Positions 18,896 to 30,492 of a stretch of DNA of 64,000 nt are shown in pieces. Location of the stretch: positions 6,324,001 through 6,388,000 of the forward strand of contig JACGWO010000003.1 of NCBI GenBank assembly GCA_034509735.1, read 5' to 3'. The position numbers and the translations under genes were made by a program. Numbering within the stretch: the first letter of the stretch is position 1; each line of letters begins with the position of its first letter. Below the pieces are notes generated by a model, which did not search any database, had not been told where the DNA came from, and saw nothing but the letters and a program-made list of their open reading frames with translations. The DNA is from Sesamum alatum (taxonomy: Eukaryota; Streptophyta; Magnoliopsida; Lamiales; Pedaliaceae).

Positions 18896-20182
18896 ACAAT
18901 CCTAGCCATCCATCTCTCCCATTGATCTCAACCGTTGATTTAATTTAATTTGATGGAATATTTAAAACCTATTTAAATATTTCCAAGAGGCTAAAATAAA
19001 TATAAATATTATTTTAAGCCCATTAAATAAATCTCTTTGATAAATCTAATTTATCAATTTAATTCCTTATATCTAATAGAAGGAATTATTTCTCCAAGAA
19101 AAATAAAGGACCCGATTAAATCCAATTTAATCATTCCTTCACTCCAATATTTAATTCTCAATTAAATATCTAAATGTGTGTGGATAGTGTGTGACTCTTT
19201 AGGTTCACCTTTCAGCTAGACTTGGTCGGATTCCTAGAATCCTTCCGTTACCATGGGTGGCCATCTAGCAACGGTCCATGGCACTAGAGACTAGGTGAAA
19301 TATTCAGGGATGAACATTTAGGCTCTAACAGTACACTTGTCCTTCTGTCTTCGGTCTCATCACTTAGAATCTAGGGCACGGAAAATGCAGGTACCCATTT
19401 TGGACCTAAGTGTCGGTCTGTCCTTACTAAACGCCGCAAGGGAATCCTTCCCTTCTGTTCAGTCACTGTGGCCACAGTTTTAGGGACAAGACCTAGAGTA
19501 TACATGAGACTCAACTGCCAAAACCTATTGACAGGAGACAGATCCTTTCTTGGAAACTACTGTCACTTTGCACACCAGAACTGCACTAGACATGGCTTAT
19601 GACTACCAAAGAGAATTCTGGCAATCTCTCACCATATCTAAGATACAACCCTGATGTACAGGTAAACTCAGCAATTCCTCAAGTCAAAGGACTTGACCTG
19701 TACCGTTGGAACCGGGAATACACGTCATACCTTGCTGACCATACTCAAGGTCCTCCGTAAGACGGTTCCCGCGAGTCACCTCAGTCAGCTGCGTCCTCGC
19801 ATGCTAACCCACTAACACTGCTTAGACGACCCTCGTCACCCGTCGATGAAACACGACAGCAGGTGCTTAGTGCAAGTCTCAAATGGAATCCCGGTACCCA
19901 TTTTCGGGATTCCTTGACTTGGAGATTTCCGGACTGATTCGGGAAGACTGATTCCATGGACCTACCTCCAAGCGTAGTCCCAGTCCCCGAAATTGATTCT
20001 CAGTCCGTGGGCTTTGTTTGCGTAGTGAACAGATATAGAAAAGTGAACACAAACAAAGTAATGCCAAATGAAATTCACTTCTTTATTCATCAATGATTTA
20101 TCAAACACCCATAATTGTCTAGACATAGGTTACATATACCCGCCAAAAATTGGCTTACATGGTCACCTATTCTAACATCTTC

Positions 20183-20563
20183 TCCCCAAAATAATTTCTT
20201 GCTAGCACAAGGGTTGTTTGCTTTCCGGTGGAGCGAGTGAGATGATTTAGAGGGTCTCTTCTTTGAGATCTTGGTGCAAAACGGGGAACAATACATGTAG
20301 CCGAAAACAAAGACAAAACTACAACCGGGTAGGTTCTTTAATTTCGTTTTTTTGGTTTCAATTCTATGGCCTCCATGTTGTGTTTTATTGAACATGAGAT
20401 ACACCGAATGCCCGGGAGAATCAAGGGCACACCCCTTGATTCGTTTATGTATGTTTTGCATTATTTAAATTCCTTTTAATTATGCTTTGTAATTTTTATT
20501 ACGCATTCTTTCGCGCTTCCGCTATACGCGCTCATCTCCCGGGATGATCCACATAATATTTCA
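20183..20563 (+). repeat. family-C LTR, 3' fragment right of A2
   Basis: Continuation of 9602-9853 after A2. It includes the U5 fold (hairpin ATCAAGGG/CCCCTTGAT, CCCGGG pair) and ends ATATTTCA at 20563. The next bases encode a copia linker, so this C LTR was inserted into D pol. Confidence 0.87.
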
Positions 20564-20625
20564 ACCCATCGTGAGGAATTGCTCCTTGAGGAATCAAGTG
20601 AGGCAATACCTCAAACGAATGCAAC
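20564..20625 (+). pseudogene. pol: D-element pol, integrase-RT linker fragment
   Basis: 62 bp matching the linker between integrase and reverse transcriptase (compare A1 near 2180-2215: the GATGAGCTGATCCTTGAGG region). It lies between two LTR insertions, C on the left and an A-type LTR on the right, and continues at 24855. Too short to annotate further. Confidence 0.7.
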
Positions 20626-22273
20626 TGAAAGATTGTGGATCGTCCCGGAAAAAATAGCGCGAATGCGGAAGCGCGGTATGAAATTAAAATACGAAAATTA
20701 AACATGCTTTGATAAAATAAATAAACACGTTCAAGGGGTGTGCCCTTGAACTTTCCCGGGTGTTCGGTGTATCTCATGAAATTAAAAGCATAAACAAATC
20801 ATGGAGGCCATAGGATTGAAAAATAAAAGGAACGAAAAATTAAATCGGAATCTACCGATTGTCGTTTTCGTCTTCTAACTGCTACTCGCATTGTTCCCCG
20901 ATTCGCTCCAAGTCTCGTTCTTGAGACTCTCCAAATAGTAACACGCAATCCACCCACGTATCTTGCACGTCGTGCTAGCGAACGAACAAGTATAATATTG
21001 GAGAGGATGAATTAATAACACCTTATTAATTAACGGTATTAATTCTCCTTTTTGATCTAATGTTCCAAGAACAAAAGAATCAAGAAGTGTTTTCTTGTTT
21101 GAGGAGAGAGAGGGGGCGGACGAGAGGGGAGAGGGAGAGAGCCGAATTTGTGTGTGTGTGTGTGTATTGGAATTTCATCACTTTACAAATAGGAAAGACT
21201 AGAACTATATATAAAGGAGGAGTTTAATCCTCTTTAAACTCCAACTCTAAAGAGGTCTATTTTGACTAGGATTTTGACCTAGTCAAAGTCCTAGTCAAAG
21301 TAGTATTTGACCTAGTCAAATTAATCCTAGCCATCCATCTCTCCTTTTCAATCTCAGCCATTAATTTAATTTAATGGAATATTTAAATCCTATTAAATAT
21401 TCCAAAGGCCAAATAAATAAATATAATAAATTATAAATATTTATTCTAGGCCTATTAAATTAATCCTCTAATAAATCCAATTTATTAGATTAATTCCTTT
21501 TATCAAATAGAGGAGTTAATTCTCCTAAGAAAATAAAGGTCCCGATTAAATCCAATTTAATCATTCATTTTCTCCAATATTTAATTCTAAATTAAATACT
21601 TGATGTGTGTGGATTGTGTGTGACTCTTTAGGTTCACCTTTCAGCTAGACTTGGTCGGATTCCTAGAATCCGTCTGTTACCATGGGTGGCCATCTAGCAA
21701 CGGTCCATGGCACTAGAGACTAGGTGAAATTTCGAGGTTTAACATTTAGGCTCTAATAGTACACTTGTCCTTCTGTCTACGGTCTCACCACTTAGGGTCT
21801 AGGGCATGGAAAATGCAGGTACCCATTTTGGACCTAAGTGTCGGTCTGTCCTTACTAAACGCCGCAAGGGAAGCCTTCTCTTTTGTTCAGTTACTTAGGG
21901 ACAAGACACAGAGCATACGTGAGACTCAACTGTCAATGCCTTTTTAACAGGAGATAGATCCTTTCTTGGAAACTACTGTCACTTTGTACACCAGAGCTGC
22001 ACTAGACATGGCTTATGACTACTCAAGTGCTTCTTGGCAATCTCTCACCATATCTAAGATACAGACCTGATACACAGGTAAACTCAGCAGTTCCTTAAGT
22101 TAAAGGACTTGTCCTGTACCGTTGGAACCGGGAATACACGTCATACCTTGCTGACCCTACTCAAGGTCCTCTGTAAGACGGTTCCCGCGAGTCACCTCAG
22201 TCAGCTGCTCCCCAGCAGGCTCACCACTAACACTGCTTAGACGACCTTCGTCACCTGTCGGTGAAATACGACA
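20626..22273 (-). repeat. A-type solo LTR in D pol, first fragment
   Basis: Starts TGAAAGATTGTGG, subtype shared with the A3 LTR at 57186. It is flanked by GCAAC (20621-20625) on the left and GCAGC (24855-24859) on the right, a target duplication with one change. It is split at CGACA (22269-22273) by a solo C LTR and continues at 24527. Has a TG microsatellite (about 21150-21166), TATA region and W-box array (about 21262-21325). Confidence 0.88.
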
Positions 22274-24521
22274 TGAAAGAAATCGGTGGATCGGCCCGGG
22301 AGATTAACGCGTATAGCGGAAGCGCGAAATAGTGCGTAATAAAATTACAAAGCATAATTAAACGGAATTTAAATCATGCATAATATACATAAACGAATCA
22401 AGGGGTGTGCCCTTGATTCTCCCGGGCGTTCGGTGTATCTCATGTTCAATAAAGCACAACATGGAGGCCATAGAATTGAAACCAAAAAAAAAAAGCGAAA
22501 TTAAAGAACCTACCCGGTTGTAGTTTTGTCTTTGTTTCGGCTACATGCATTGTTCCCCGTTTTGCACCAAGATCTCAAATAAGAGACCCTCTAAATCATC
22601 TCACTCGCTCCACCGGAAAGCAAACAACCCTTGTGCTAGCAAGAAATTATTTTGGGGAGAAGAGACATCGATACACGCTATGAATTAACGCAATCAATGT
22701 CTCTTATGTTCTTAACTTGCATAAATCAAGAAGAACAAAGTAATATTCTTGGAGAGTGAAAAATAGGGGTGGACGAAAATTTGAGGGAGAATTGAGAGAT
22801 GAGAGTTGTAGAGAATACTAGGTGTGAGTGTGTGTTTTTTTAAGTATTTATAGAAAATGGAATTCCTATTCCTTCTCAAACTCTTCCAAAGAGACACACT
22901 TTGACTAGGATTTTGACCTAGTCAAATCCCAATCAAATTAGGCTTTGATTAAGTCAAATTAATCATGGCCCTTCATCTCATCATTCTCTAGATCAAATCT
23001 TGTCCATCCATTTTGATGGGCTTTTATGGAATGGGCCTATTTAATTCTAAATTAAATATTCCCATGGACTTTATATTAAATCATATTTAATATACTAAGC
23101 CCATTAATTAATTAATGGAAAGGACTTATTTAATTCTAAATTAAATAGTCCCATGGACTTTATATTAAATCCTATTAAATATACCAAGCCCATTAATTAA
23201 TTCCATAGAATGGGATTATTTAATTCTAAATTAAATAGTCCATGGACTTTATATTAATCCTATTTAATATACCAAGCCCACTAATTAATTAATTCACCCT
23301 TTTAATCTAATTAAAAAGAAAAGCCCATGCTTTATAAAATTCAAAAATCTAATTTATGAACTCAAGCCCGATTATTCAAAATAATCCATCGAGGCTTGAA
23401 TCTCCAAGAAGTATAATTTAATTCCATTAAATTAAACCTTCTCCCGGAATTAATTCCAAATTAATTCCCTTTCATTTGGGTGTAGCGGGTGTGACTCTTT
23501 AGGTTCACCTTTCAGCTAGACTTGGACTTACTTCTTGTTATTTCATAACCAAAGTAGTCCGTTACCATGGGTGGCCATCTAGCAACGGTCCATGGCACTA
23601 GAGACTAGGTGAATTTATGGTGTGAACATTTAGGCTCCGAGTTATACGCAGGTGCGGTCCTACCGACGCTCGATACATACGGGTACGGTCCTACTGTCGC
23701 CTGTCTCCCGGCCTTTAGTCTAGGGGTCGGTTCCCATTCTTGACTAGGCAACTATGCATAATGCTCGAGATAGGTTTAACTCGACGTAGGAAATCCTTTC
23801 CCACTACATCAAGTGCTATGGCCATAGACTTTGTGAGTCTAAACCATCTCCGAGCGCATAGGAGATCTTGCTGTCATATCCTTTGACAGGGGACAGATCC
23901 TATCTTGGAATTTACCGTTCTTACATACTCTGACTGCACTGGACGAGGCTTATGATGACCATTTGATATAATCGGTCAAATTTCACCAGATCCAAGATAC
24001 AACCTTAGTATGTAGGGGACTGCCGTGATCCTCAAGTCCGAGCACTAATCCCGTACTATCGGAACCGGGAATACGAGTCATACCGACCAAACCCGAGTGG
24101 CTTCCATATGACGATTCCCGCGAGTCACCTCAGTCGGCCGCTCCCCAGCAGGCCGACCCATTAACACTGCTTAGACGATCCTCGTCACCCGTCGATGAAA
24201 CACGACAGCAGGTGCTTAGTGCAAGTCTCAAATGGATTCTCGATGCCCTGTCTCGAGATTCCTTTGACTTGGAGTATTTCAGACTGATTCGGCGAAATTG
24301 ATTTCATGAACCTACCTCCAAGCGTAGTTCCAATTTCCCGAAATGTTATTTCAGTCTGTGGGCGTTTGTTGTGACATCGTAACGATGCAAGCAGTAAGTA
24401 CAACAAACTCATGCCTATGAATCCTTACCATATTCATTAACATAATATTACTTGTTCACAGATTGACGAATGGTTCTCAGAACAGCCAAAACCATTGACT
24501 TTCTGGTCACCTATTCTAACA
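22274..24521 (-). mobile_element. solo LTR, family C
   Basis: 2248-bp complete C LTR with no internal part, flanked by a perfect 5-bp duplication CGACA (22269-22273 and 24522-24526), inserted in an A-type LTR. It contains three copies of a repeat of about 85 bp (23028-23294) and the conserved CCATGG core (23559-23611). Confidence 0.93.
23028..23294. repeat. tandem repeat in C LTR, three units
   Basis: AT-rich units of about 85-90 bp, each with TATTTAATTCTAAATTAAAT, CATGGACTTTATATTAA and AAGCCCATTAATTAATT. The C LTRs at 41296 and 47900 carry four units. Confidence 0.85.
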
Positions 24522-24526
24522 CGACA

Positions 24527-24854
24527 GCAGATGCTTAGTGCAAGTCTCAAAGGGAATCTCGGTACCCATTTTCGAGATTCCTTGACTTGGAGTTTTCCGG
24601 ACTGATTCGGCGGGACTAATTTCATGGACCTACCTCCAAGCGTAGTCCCAGTCCCCGAAATGGGCTTTCAGTCCGTGGGTTTTTGTTTGCGTAGTGAACA
24701 GATAGATAAAGTAGTAAAGTGAACGCAAACAAAGTAATGCTAGAATGAATTTCACTTCTTTATTCATTAATAGTTTTATCAAAACACTGAAACTGTCTAG
24801 ACATAGGTTACATTTTGCCCGCCAAGATTGGCTACATGGTCACCTATTCTAACA
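24527..24854 (-). repeat. A-type solo LTR in D pol, second fragment
   Basis: Continuation of 20626-22273 after the C solo LTR, ending CTATTCTAACA at 24854. Confidence 0.88.
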
Positions 24855-26278
24855 GCAGCGACATCATCTGCACCTGTAGTTCCCACTGACGATATTCCTG
24901 TCATCCGAAGGTCGACTAGGGTTATACTCAGCGGCCTGGGGTCAATTTTGAGGAAACCTATTCGCCCGTAGCCATGGCTATGTCCATTCGGATTATGCTT
25001 GCCATAGCTGCATGGTATGACTATGAAATATGGCAGATGGACGTGAAAACGGCCTTCCTTAATGGATTTGTTGAGGAAGAGATCTATATGGATCAGCCGG
25101 AGGGTTTCACATCTGTTGGGGAAGAGCAGAAGGTCTGCCATCTCCAAAGGTCCATCTATGATCTCAAACAAGCTTCCCGAAGTTGGAATAACCGTTTTGA
25201 TGAAGTCATACGAGGTTATGATTTCATCAACAACGAGTTTGACCATTGTGTATACAAGGTCAGTGGGAGCTCAGTTGCGTTCCTAGTGCTTTATGTGGAC
25301 GACATCTTACTCATTGGGAATGATGTAAAGATGTTAGGTGACACTAAAGCATGGTTGTCCATACAATTCTCCATGAAGGATTTGGGTGATGCTTCCTACA
25401 TCCTAGGCATCAAGATTATCCGGGATAGATCTAAAAGGATGTTAGGAATGACCCAAACCTCGTATGTTGAGAAAGTCTTGAAGAGATTCAAGATGGAAAA
25501 CTCCAAACGAGGATTCCTTCCTATGAGGCATGAGGTTAAATTGTCCAAGAAACAGTCTCCTAAGACTGATGAGGAAGTTAGAAGGATGTTGGACATCCCC
25601 TATGCTTCAGCCGTAGGAAGCATACAGTATGCTGTGCAGTGCACAAGGCCCGATATTGCTTTCGCTTTGAGCGTTACGAGCAGATATCAGGCTTGTGCCG
25701 GTGAGGCTCACTGGACTGCAATCAAGACCATTCTCAAGTACCTGAGAAGGACGAAAGATATTTTCTTGGTTTACGGTGGTGGAGAGTTGATTCTGGAAGG
25801 CTATAGCGACGCTAGCTTCCAGTCTGATGAGGATGATGCCAAGTCTCAATCTGGATTTGTATTCAGGCTGAATGGTGGTGTGGTGGCTTGGAAAAGTTCC
25901 AAGCAGGATACTACAGCTGATCCCACCACAGAAGCTGAGTACATAGCGGCTTCGGAAGCAGCTAAGGAGGCGGTTTGGATGAAAAACTAAATCCAAGAGT
26001 TGGGTGTAGTGCCTGGCATTGCCGAGCCAATAGTTATCTTCTGTGATAACAACAGGGCTATAGCACAAACGAAGGAGCCGAGATCTCATCACCGATCCAA
26101 ACACATTCTTAGATGCTACCATCTTCTTAGAGAGATGGTGGGAAGAGGTGACGTTCGGATGGACCGAGTCACATCGGCAGAAAATACGGCAGATCTGCTG
26201 ACCAAGCCAGTGTCGCAGGTTCCTCATACTCAGCATCTTGGGAAGATGGGTTTGAGGGTCATGAGTGATTGGCTTTAG
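24855..26278 (+). pseudogene. pol: D-element pol: reverse transcriptase and RNase H
   Basis: Starts with a linker remnant (24855 to about 24929, RRSTR motif), then a deletion of roughly 250-300 bp relative to A1 joins it to the RT at TQRPGVNFEETYSPVAM. The open frame 24974-25990 carries QMDVKTAFLNG, the active site YVDDILLIGND, SKRGFLPMRHEVKLSKKQSP and RNase H (YSDASF, TEAEYIAAS). A TAC-to-TAA type change at about 25988 stops it. Frame 26000-26278 continues RNase H (FCDNNRA) to the natural end VMSDWL. A sequence distinct from family A. The stop, the deletion and the inserted LTRs make it dead. Confidence 0.92.
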
Positions 26279-26293
26279 GGTCAAGTGGGAGAT
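26279..26293 (+). other. polypurine tract, D element
   Basis: AAGTGGGAGAT between the pol stop and the LTR start at 26294. Confidence 0.82.
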
Positions 26294-28532
26294 TGTTAGA
26301 ATAGGTGACCGGAAAGCCAATTAGATTCACCTTGATGTAATCTATTTCTGACAATGTCATTGTAATTGTAATATTCTTATATGAATAAAGTGAGTATTCA
26401 TGTTTGGCAGTTCCATTTGTTGTGCTCGCTATTTATGTTTATTCCATTAACATCACAACAAAGCCCACAGGCCAAATGAACAACCCATGTAGTTGGGTTG
26501 CGCATTGGATGGCAGCTATGAAACTAACTTCTAAGGGTTAGGTCTGAAACGTTCCAAGTCGAGGACCTTGAGACAGGGCATCGAGAGTCCTATACAGAGT
26601 TGCACTAAGGATTGCATTCATTAGATGACTGCCGTGTTTCATCGGCGACAGACGTTGGACGTCTATGCAATATCAGTGGGTTAGTTGACAAGGATGTCAG
26701 CTGACTGAACTGACTCGCGGGAATCGTCATATGGAAGCCTTGGAGGCTTGGTCGGTATGACTGGCATTCCCGGCTCTGATAGTACGAGATTAGTCCTCGG
26801 ACTTGAGGACTCATGGCAGTCACATGCACATGATGGCTGTATCTAGCATCTGGCAAGAGATGTCAGTATCTGGGATACGTTCATCATAAACCTTATACAG
26901 TGCAGTCGGAATATGTATTGAGGATGGTGGATTCCAATATAGGATCCGTCACCTGTCAGTATATGACAGTCGAGTCTCCTATGCGCTTTGAGATAGTTTA
27001 AACTCTTATTAGTCTGTGGTCACAGCGATTGGTCGAGTAGGGAATGATTTCCTACGTCCAGGATAGAGTAAACGTGCCTCGAGTTACTGAGCATAGTTGT
27101 CTAGTCCAGGATGGGAACCGACGCTCAATTTCATACCCTAGACTTAGACCGGGAGATGGATGATGGAAGGACCGTACTCGTATGGAACTCGGGAGCCTAA
27201 ATTTTCACGCCAACATTCACCTAGTCTCTAGTGCCATGGACCATTGCTAGACGGCCACCCATGATGACGGACGTTTTTCTGATTAATGGTTAATCGAAAA
27301 ACAATGAATTAAATTGGATTTAATTAATCAATTGTGTTGGAAACAAGCCCAAGTCTAGCTGAGGGTGAACCTAATGAGTCATACACAAATCACTTTGGAT
27401 TTGGCGGAGTTAATTTGGAATTAATTCTAGAAGAAGCGAATAAATTTAATCAAATTAAATTTATTCAAGAGAGAAAATAAATGATTGGATCATTTATTGA
27501 GAAATCCATTTAATCGATGGTCTAAGAATTAATTAATTGGATTAGTTAATTTTTTTTGGATTAAGGACCTTTAACTTAATTGGATTAATTTATTGGGTTT
27601 TGGCTAGAATTGTTGATTGGATCAATTATTCTTAATTTGGACTTATGTTTATTTAATTGGATTAAATAAATAATTGGGATTCAATTGGATTGAAATTAAT
27701 TAGATTAATTAATGCCCAATGAATACATGTTTGGACTTTATTTAATTTGATTAAATACAAGTCCAAAAACATAAAGGTCCAAGTCCATTTTTTCATGCAA
27801 GTTGAAGCTAGTTAAGGAGGAGTTTCAACTCTTTCACATATGTACATGATGAGCACGAAAATTTGCTGATTTGTGGGTGGTTTTCTCTTGCTATCATGTG
27901 TAGTGGATGTGTTAGAAGTGTGTGTATGTGGAAGTTGCCTTGGAGGTTACTTATGTAGGTGGTTTTTGTAACACTACATTCTATATACACAAAACTACTT
28001 TGCTAGACACTATTCACTTAACTTGCTTCATTTTTTTGCTGGAGTTTTTAGGCCAAACACTCTCTGAAAATTCTCTCTTTTAGTGTTCATACTTCTTAGA
28101 GAAGATTGAACAAAAACAATCCAAGGTACATTAATCGATAGTGCTTTCTTTGGAATTGTTTCTTCTTCTTTGTTTCTAATTTCTATCTAGCAATAGAGTA
28201 GAAATAAATCCATAGTGTGGTGTGGAACGTATTAGGGGAGTTCTATGTTGAGCTCTCAAGTGGACGAACGAAGAAAGCAAAGAAAGAAACAATGCCCCGA
28301 ACCCGTTCTACATAAACGAACAAAGGTTGATTTCCTTTAACATTTTGTGTAACTTTCTTCTTCTCCTTTTAAGCCACATGTCCAGCATGTTTTATTTTGT
28401 TGTTTATGCTTTGACAAACACCGAACGCCCGGGAACTTCAAAGGGAACACCCCTTTGAATCCGGTTTAAATTATTTCTTAAATTCACGTTTTACGCTTCC
28501 GTTGCGTTCCCGGGCCGTACCCGATTCTTTCA
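26294..28532 (+). repeat. 3' LTR of D element (family D)
   Basis: 2239-bp LTR, TGTTAGAATAGGTGACCGG to CGATTCTTTCA. Sequence differs strongly from A, B and C except for the termini, the CCATGG core (27218-27270) and the U5 fold: outer stem CCCGGGAAC/GTTCCCGGG (28428-28436 with 28506-28514), hairpin TTCAAAGGG/CCCTTTGAA (28437-28459) and hairpin ACGC/GCGT (28493-28507). No W-box array is visible. Confidence 0.88.
28428..28514 (+). promoter_or_regulatory. predicted U5 RNA fold, D LTR
   Basis: Same three-stem layout as family A, with different bases in all three stems and pairing kept. Confidence 0.6.
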
Positions 28533-28578
28533 CCCAACCCATCTATCTATCGACCCATAACCCATAATCATAAAAATA
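28533..28578. other. unassigned 46 bp between D and E LTRs
   Basis: Flanking sequence with CCCATA-type short repeats. Neither a polypurine tract nor a primer site. Probably pre-insertion DNA. Confidence 0.5.
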
Positions 28579-30492
28579 TGTTCGAATAGGTGACCAGAGA
28601 GTCAATTAGATTGGTTGTTTGGGAAAATATTCGTCGATCTTTATCAAAGAAATATTATACTAAAAGATAAAGTAAGTATCCGTCATTGGAAAAATGTGTT
28701 TGTTGTGCTTATTACTCATGTTGAATGGCGTTTCAATGTCACAACAAATGCCCACAGATCGATTGATTAAACTCATTGAGTTAAGCTGCGCATAGGTTGG
28801 CACCTATGAAACCAACTCCTTGAGGGTCGGTCTGAAACGTTCCAAGTCGAGGACTTCAACACTGGGCCTCGAGTGCCCTTTAGAGACTTGAACTAAGTAT
28901 TGCATTCACTGGGTGAGTGCCGAGTTTCATCGATGCCAGCGTAGGTCGTCTATGCAATTTTAGTGGGTTAGTTGGCAAGGTAGTTGACTGACTGAACTGA
29001 CTTGCGGGAATCGTCATATGGAAGCATTGGAGGCTTGGTCGGTATGACTAGTATTCCCGATTCCAATAGTACGGGATTAGTCCTCGGACATGAGGAATCA
29101 TGGCAGTCGCATGCATATGAAAGTTGTATCTTGGATCTGGCGAGAGGTGATCGTATCTTCGTTATGGTCATTATAAGCCTTGTCCAGTGCAGTCGGAGTA
29201 TATAGTGAAGACGGTGGATTCCAAGAGAGAATCTGTCCCCTGTCAGTTTTTTGACAGTTATGTCTCCTATGCGCTCTGAGATGGTTTATACTCTTCTAGT
29301 CTACGGTCGTAGCGATTGGTTGAGTAGGGAATGGTTCCCTAGGTCGATCAATAGAGTAAATGCTTCTCGAGTTTGAAGCATAGTTGCCTGGTTCAGGATA
29401 GGAACCGATGCCCAATTCGATGCCCTAGACTAAGGCGGGAAGATAGTCGACGGAAGGATTGTACCTGTATGGAACTCAAAGCTTAAATGTTCACGCCAAC
29501 ATTCACCTAGTCTCTAGTGCCATGGACCGTTGCTAGACAGCCACCCATGGTCATGAGCGTTTTTTATTAATGATTAATCAGAAGTAATTAATTAAATTGA
29601 ATTTAATTAATCATTTGTGTTGGACACAAGCTCAAGTCTTGCTGAGGGTGAACCTAGAGAGTCAGACACAAATCACTATGAAAATAGTGCAATTAATTTG
29701 GAATTAATTATGCAAGAAGGGAATTAATTTAATTGGATTAAATTAATTCAAGGAGAATATAAATGATTTGATCATTTATTGGGAGAGTTCATTGGATGGA
29801 TGGCCCAAGAATTAATTACTTGGATTAATTAATTTTGGACTTAACACCTTAAAAATAATTAGATTAATTTATTGGGTTTCATTTAATTAATTGATTGGAT
29901 CAAATTAATTAGTGTTTGAGCTTATGTTTATTTAATTGGATTAAATAAACATTTGGAATCCGATAAGGTTTAAAATTAATTGCATTAATTTAAAAGCCAT
30001 GGATCACTTGATTTAATTTGATTAAATCAAAATCGGTCAAACCGGTTCATGACTTGAAGTCCAAGCTCAAGGTGTTAAAGCAAGTTGAGTAGGAGTTGGA
30101 AATCCTCCATGAAATATATACATATGGGAGGTTTCACAAGTAGTGCACTCATATGATGGGTAGTGGTGCACATGTTGTGCATAGTGTGTAGAAGTTATTT
30201 TGGAAACAACTTATTTTGTATGTAATTTTGATTACACTACACACAAGTTTTGCATATACTTTTCAACTCCCTAACTTGCTCTCTCCTTTCACTAAGCCAC
30301 GAAAAAATTCTTCCATTCTTCTCCATATTTTGTGTTCTCCTTGAATTAGATTCAATTGGAGAACAAGAGAAATACGTATACACTAATCAATAGTGTAATA
30401 TGATTTTGTTTCTTCCTCCATCTAGCTTTTACCCAGTAGTAGATCTAGATCTACATTCCTAGTGTTGTGTGGATCATCTTTAGGAAATCATT
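28579..30492 (+). repeat. family-E LTR, interrupted
   Basis: Starts TGTTCGAATAGGTGACC and resembles the D LTR in layout (conserved core 29504-29556, CACAAGCTCAAGTCTTGCTGAG region) but is clearly diverged. At 30492 it is cut by a B LTR; its 3' part is not in the window. About 1.9 kb, no coding frame. Confidence 0.8.

Larger units (their letters stand above)
9854..20177 (-). mobile_element. complete Ty1/copia element A2
   Basis: 10,324-bp full-length family-A element with both LTRs (9854-11836 and 18235-20177), primer-binding site, about 2.3-kb leader, gag, pol and polypurine tract. It is flanked by a perfect 5-bp duplication TCTTC (9849-9853 and 20178-20182) inside a C LTR. The two LTRs differ at only about six small positions plus one 37-bp deletion, so the insertion is young. 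Two 1-bp deletions (near 15225 and 14608) interrupt the gag-pol frame, so it probably cannot move unaided. Confidence 0.96.
18235..20177 (-). repeat. 5' LTR of A2 (family A)
   Basis: 1943-bp LTR. It lacks 37 bp present in the 3' LTR near 18290; the lost stretch is bounded by ATTAAAA direct repeats. Promoter parts on minus: W-box array 18835-18895 and TATATAAA at 18781-18788. Confidence 0.94.

Noticed and set aside
23028..23294. Tandem repeat as satellite or centromeric DNA
   Set aside because: Only three or four units, always inside C LTRs, so it is an LTR-internal duplication.
28533..28578. Short gap as a possible D element primer-binding site and leader
   Set aside because: No TGGTATCAGAGCC and no leader motifs; it follows a 3' LTR, so it is flanking DNA.
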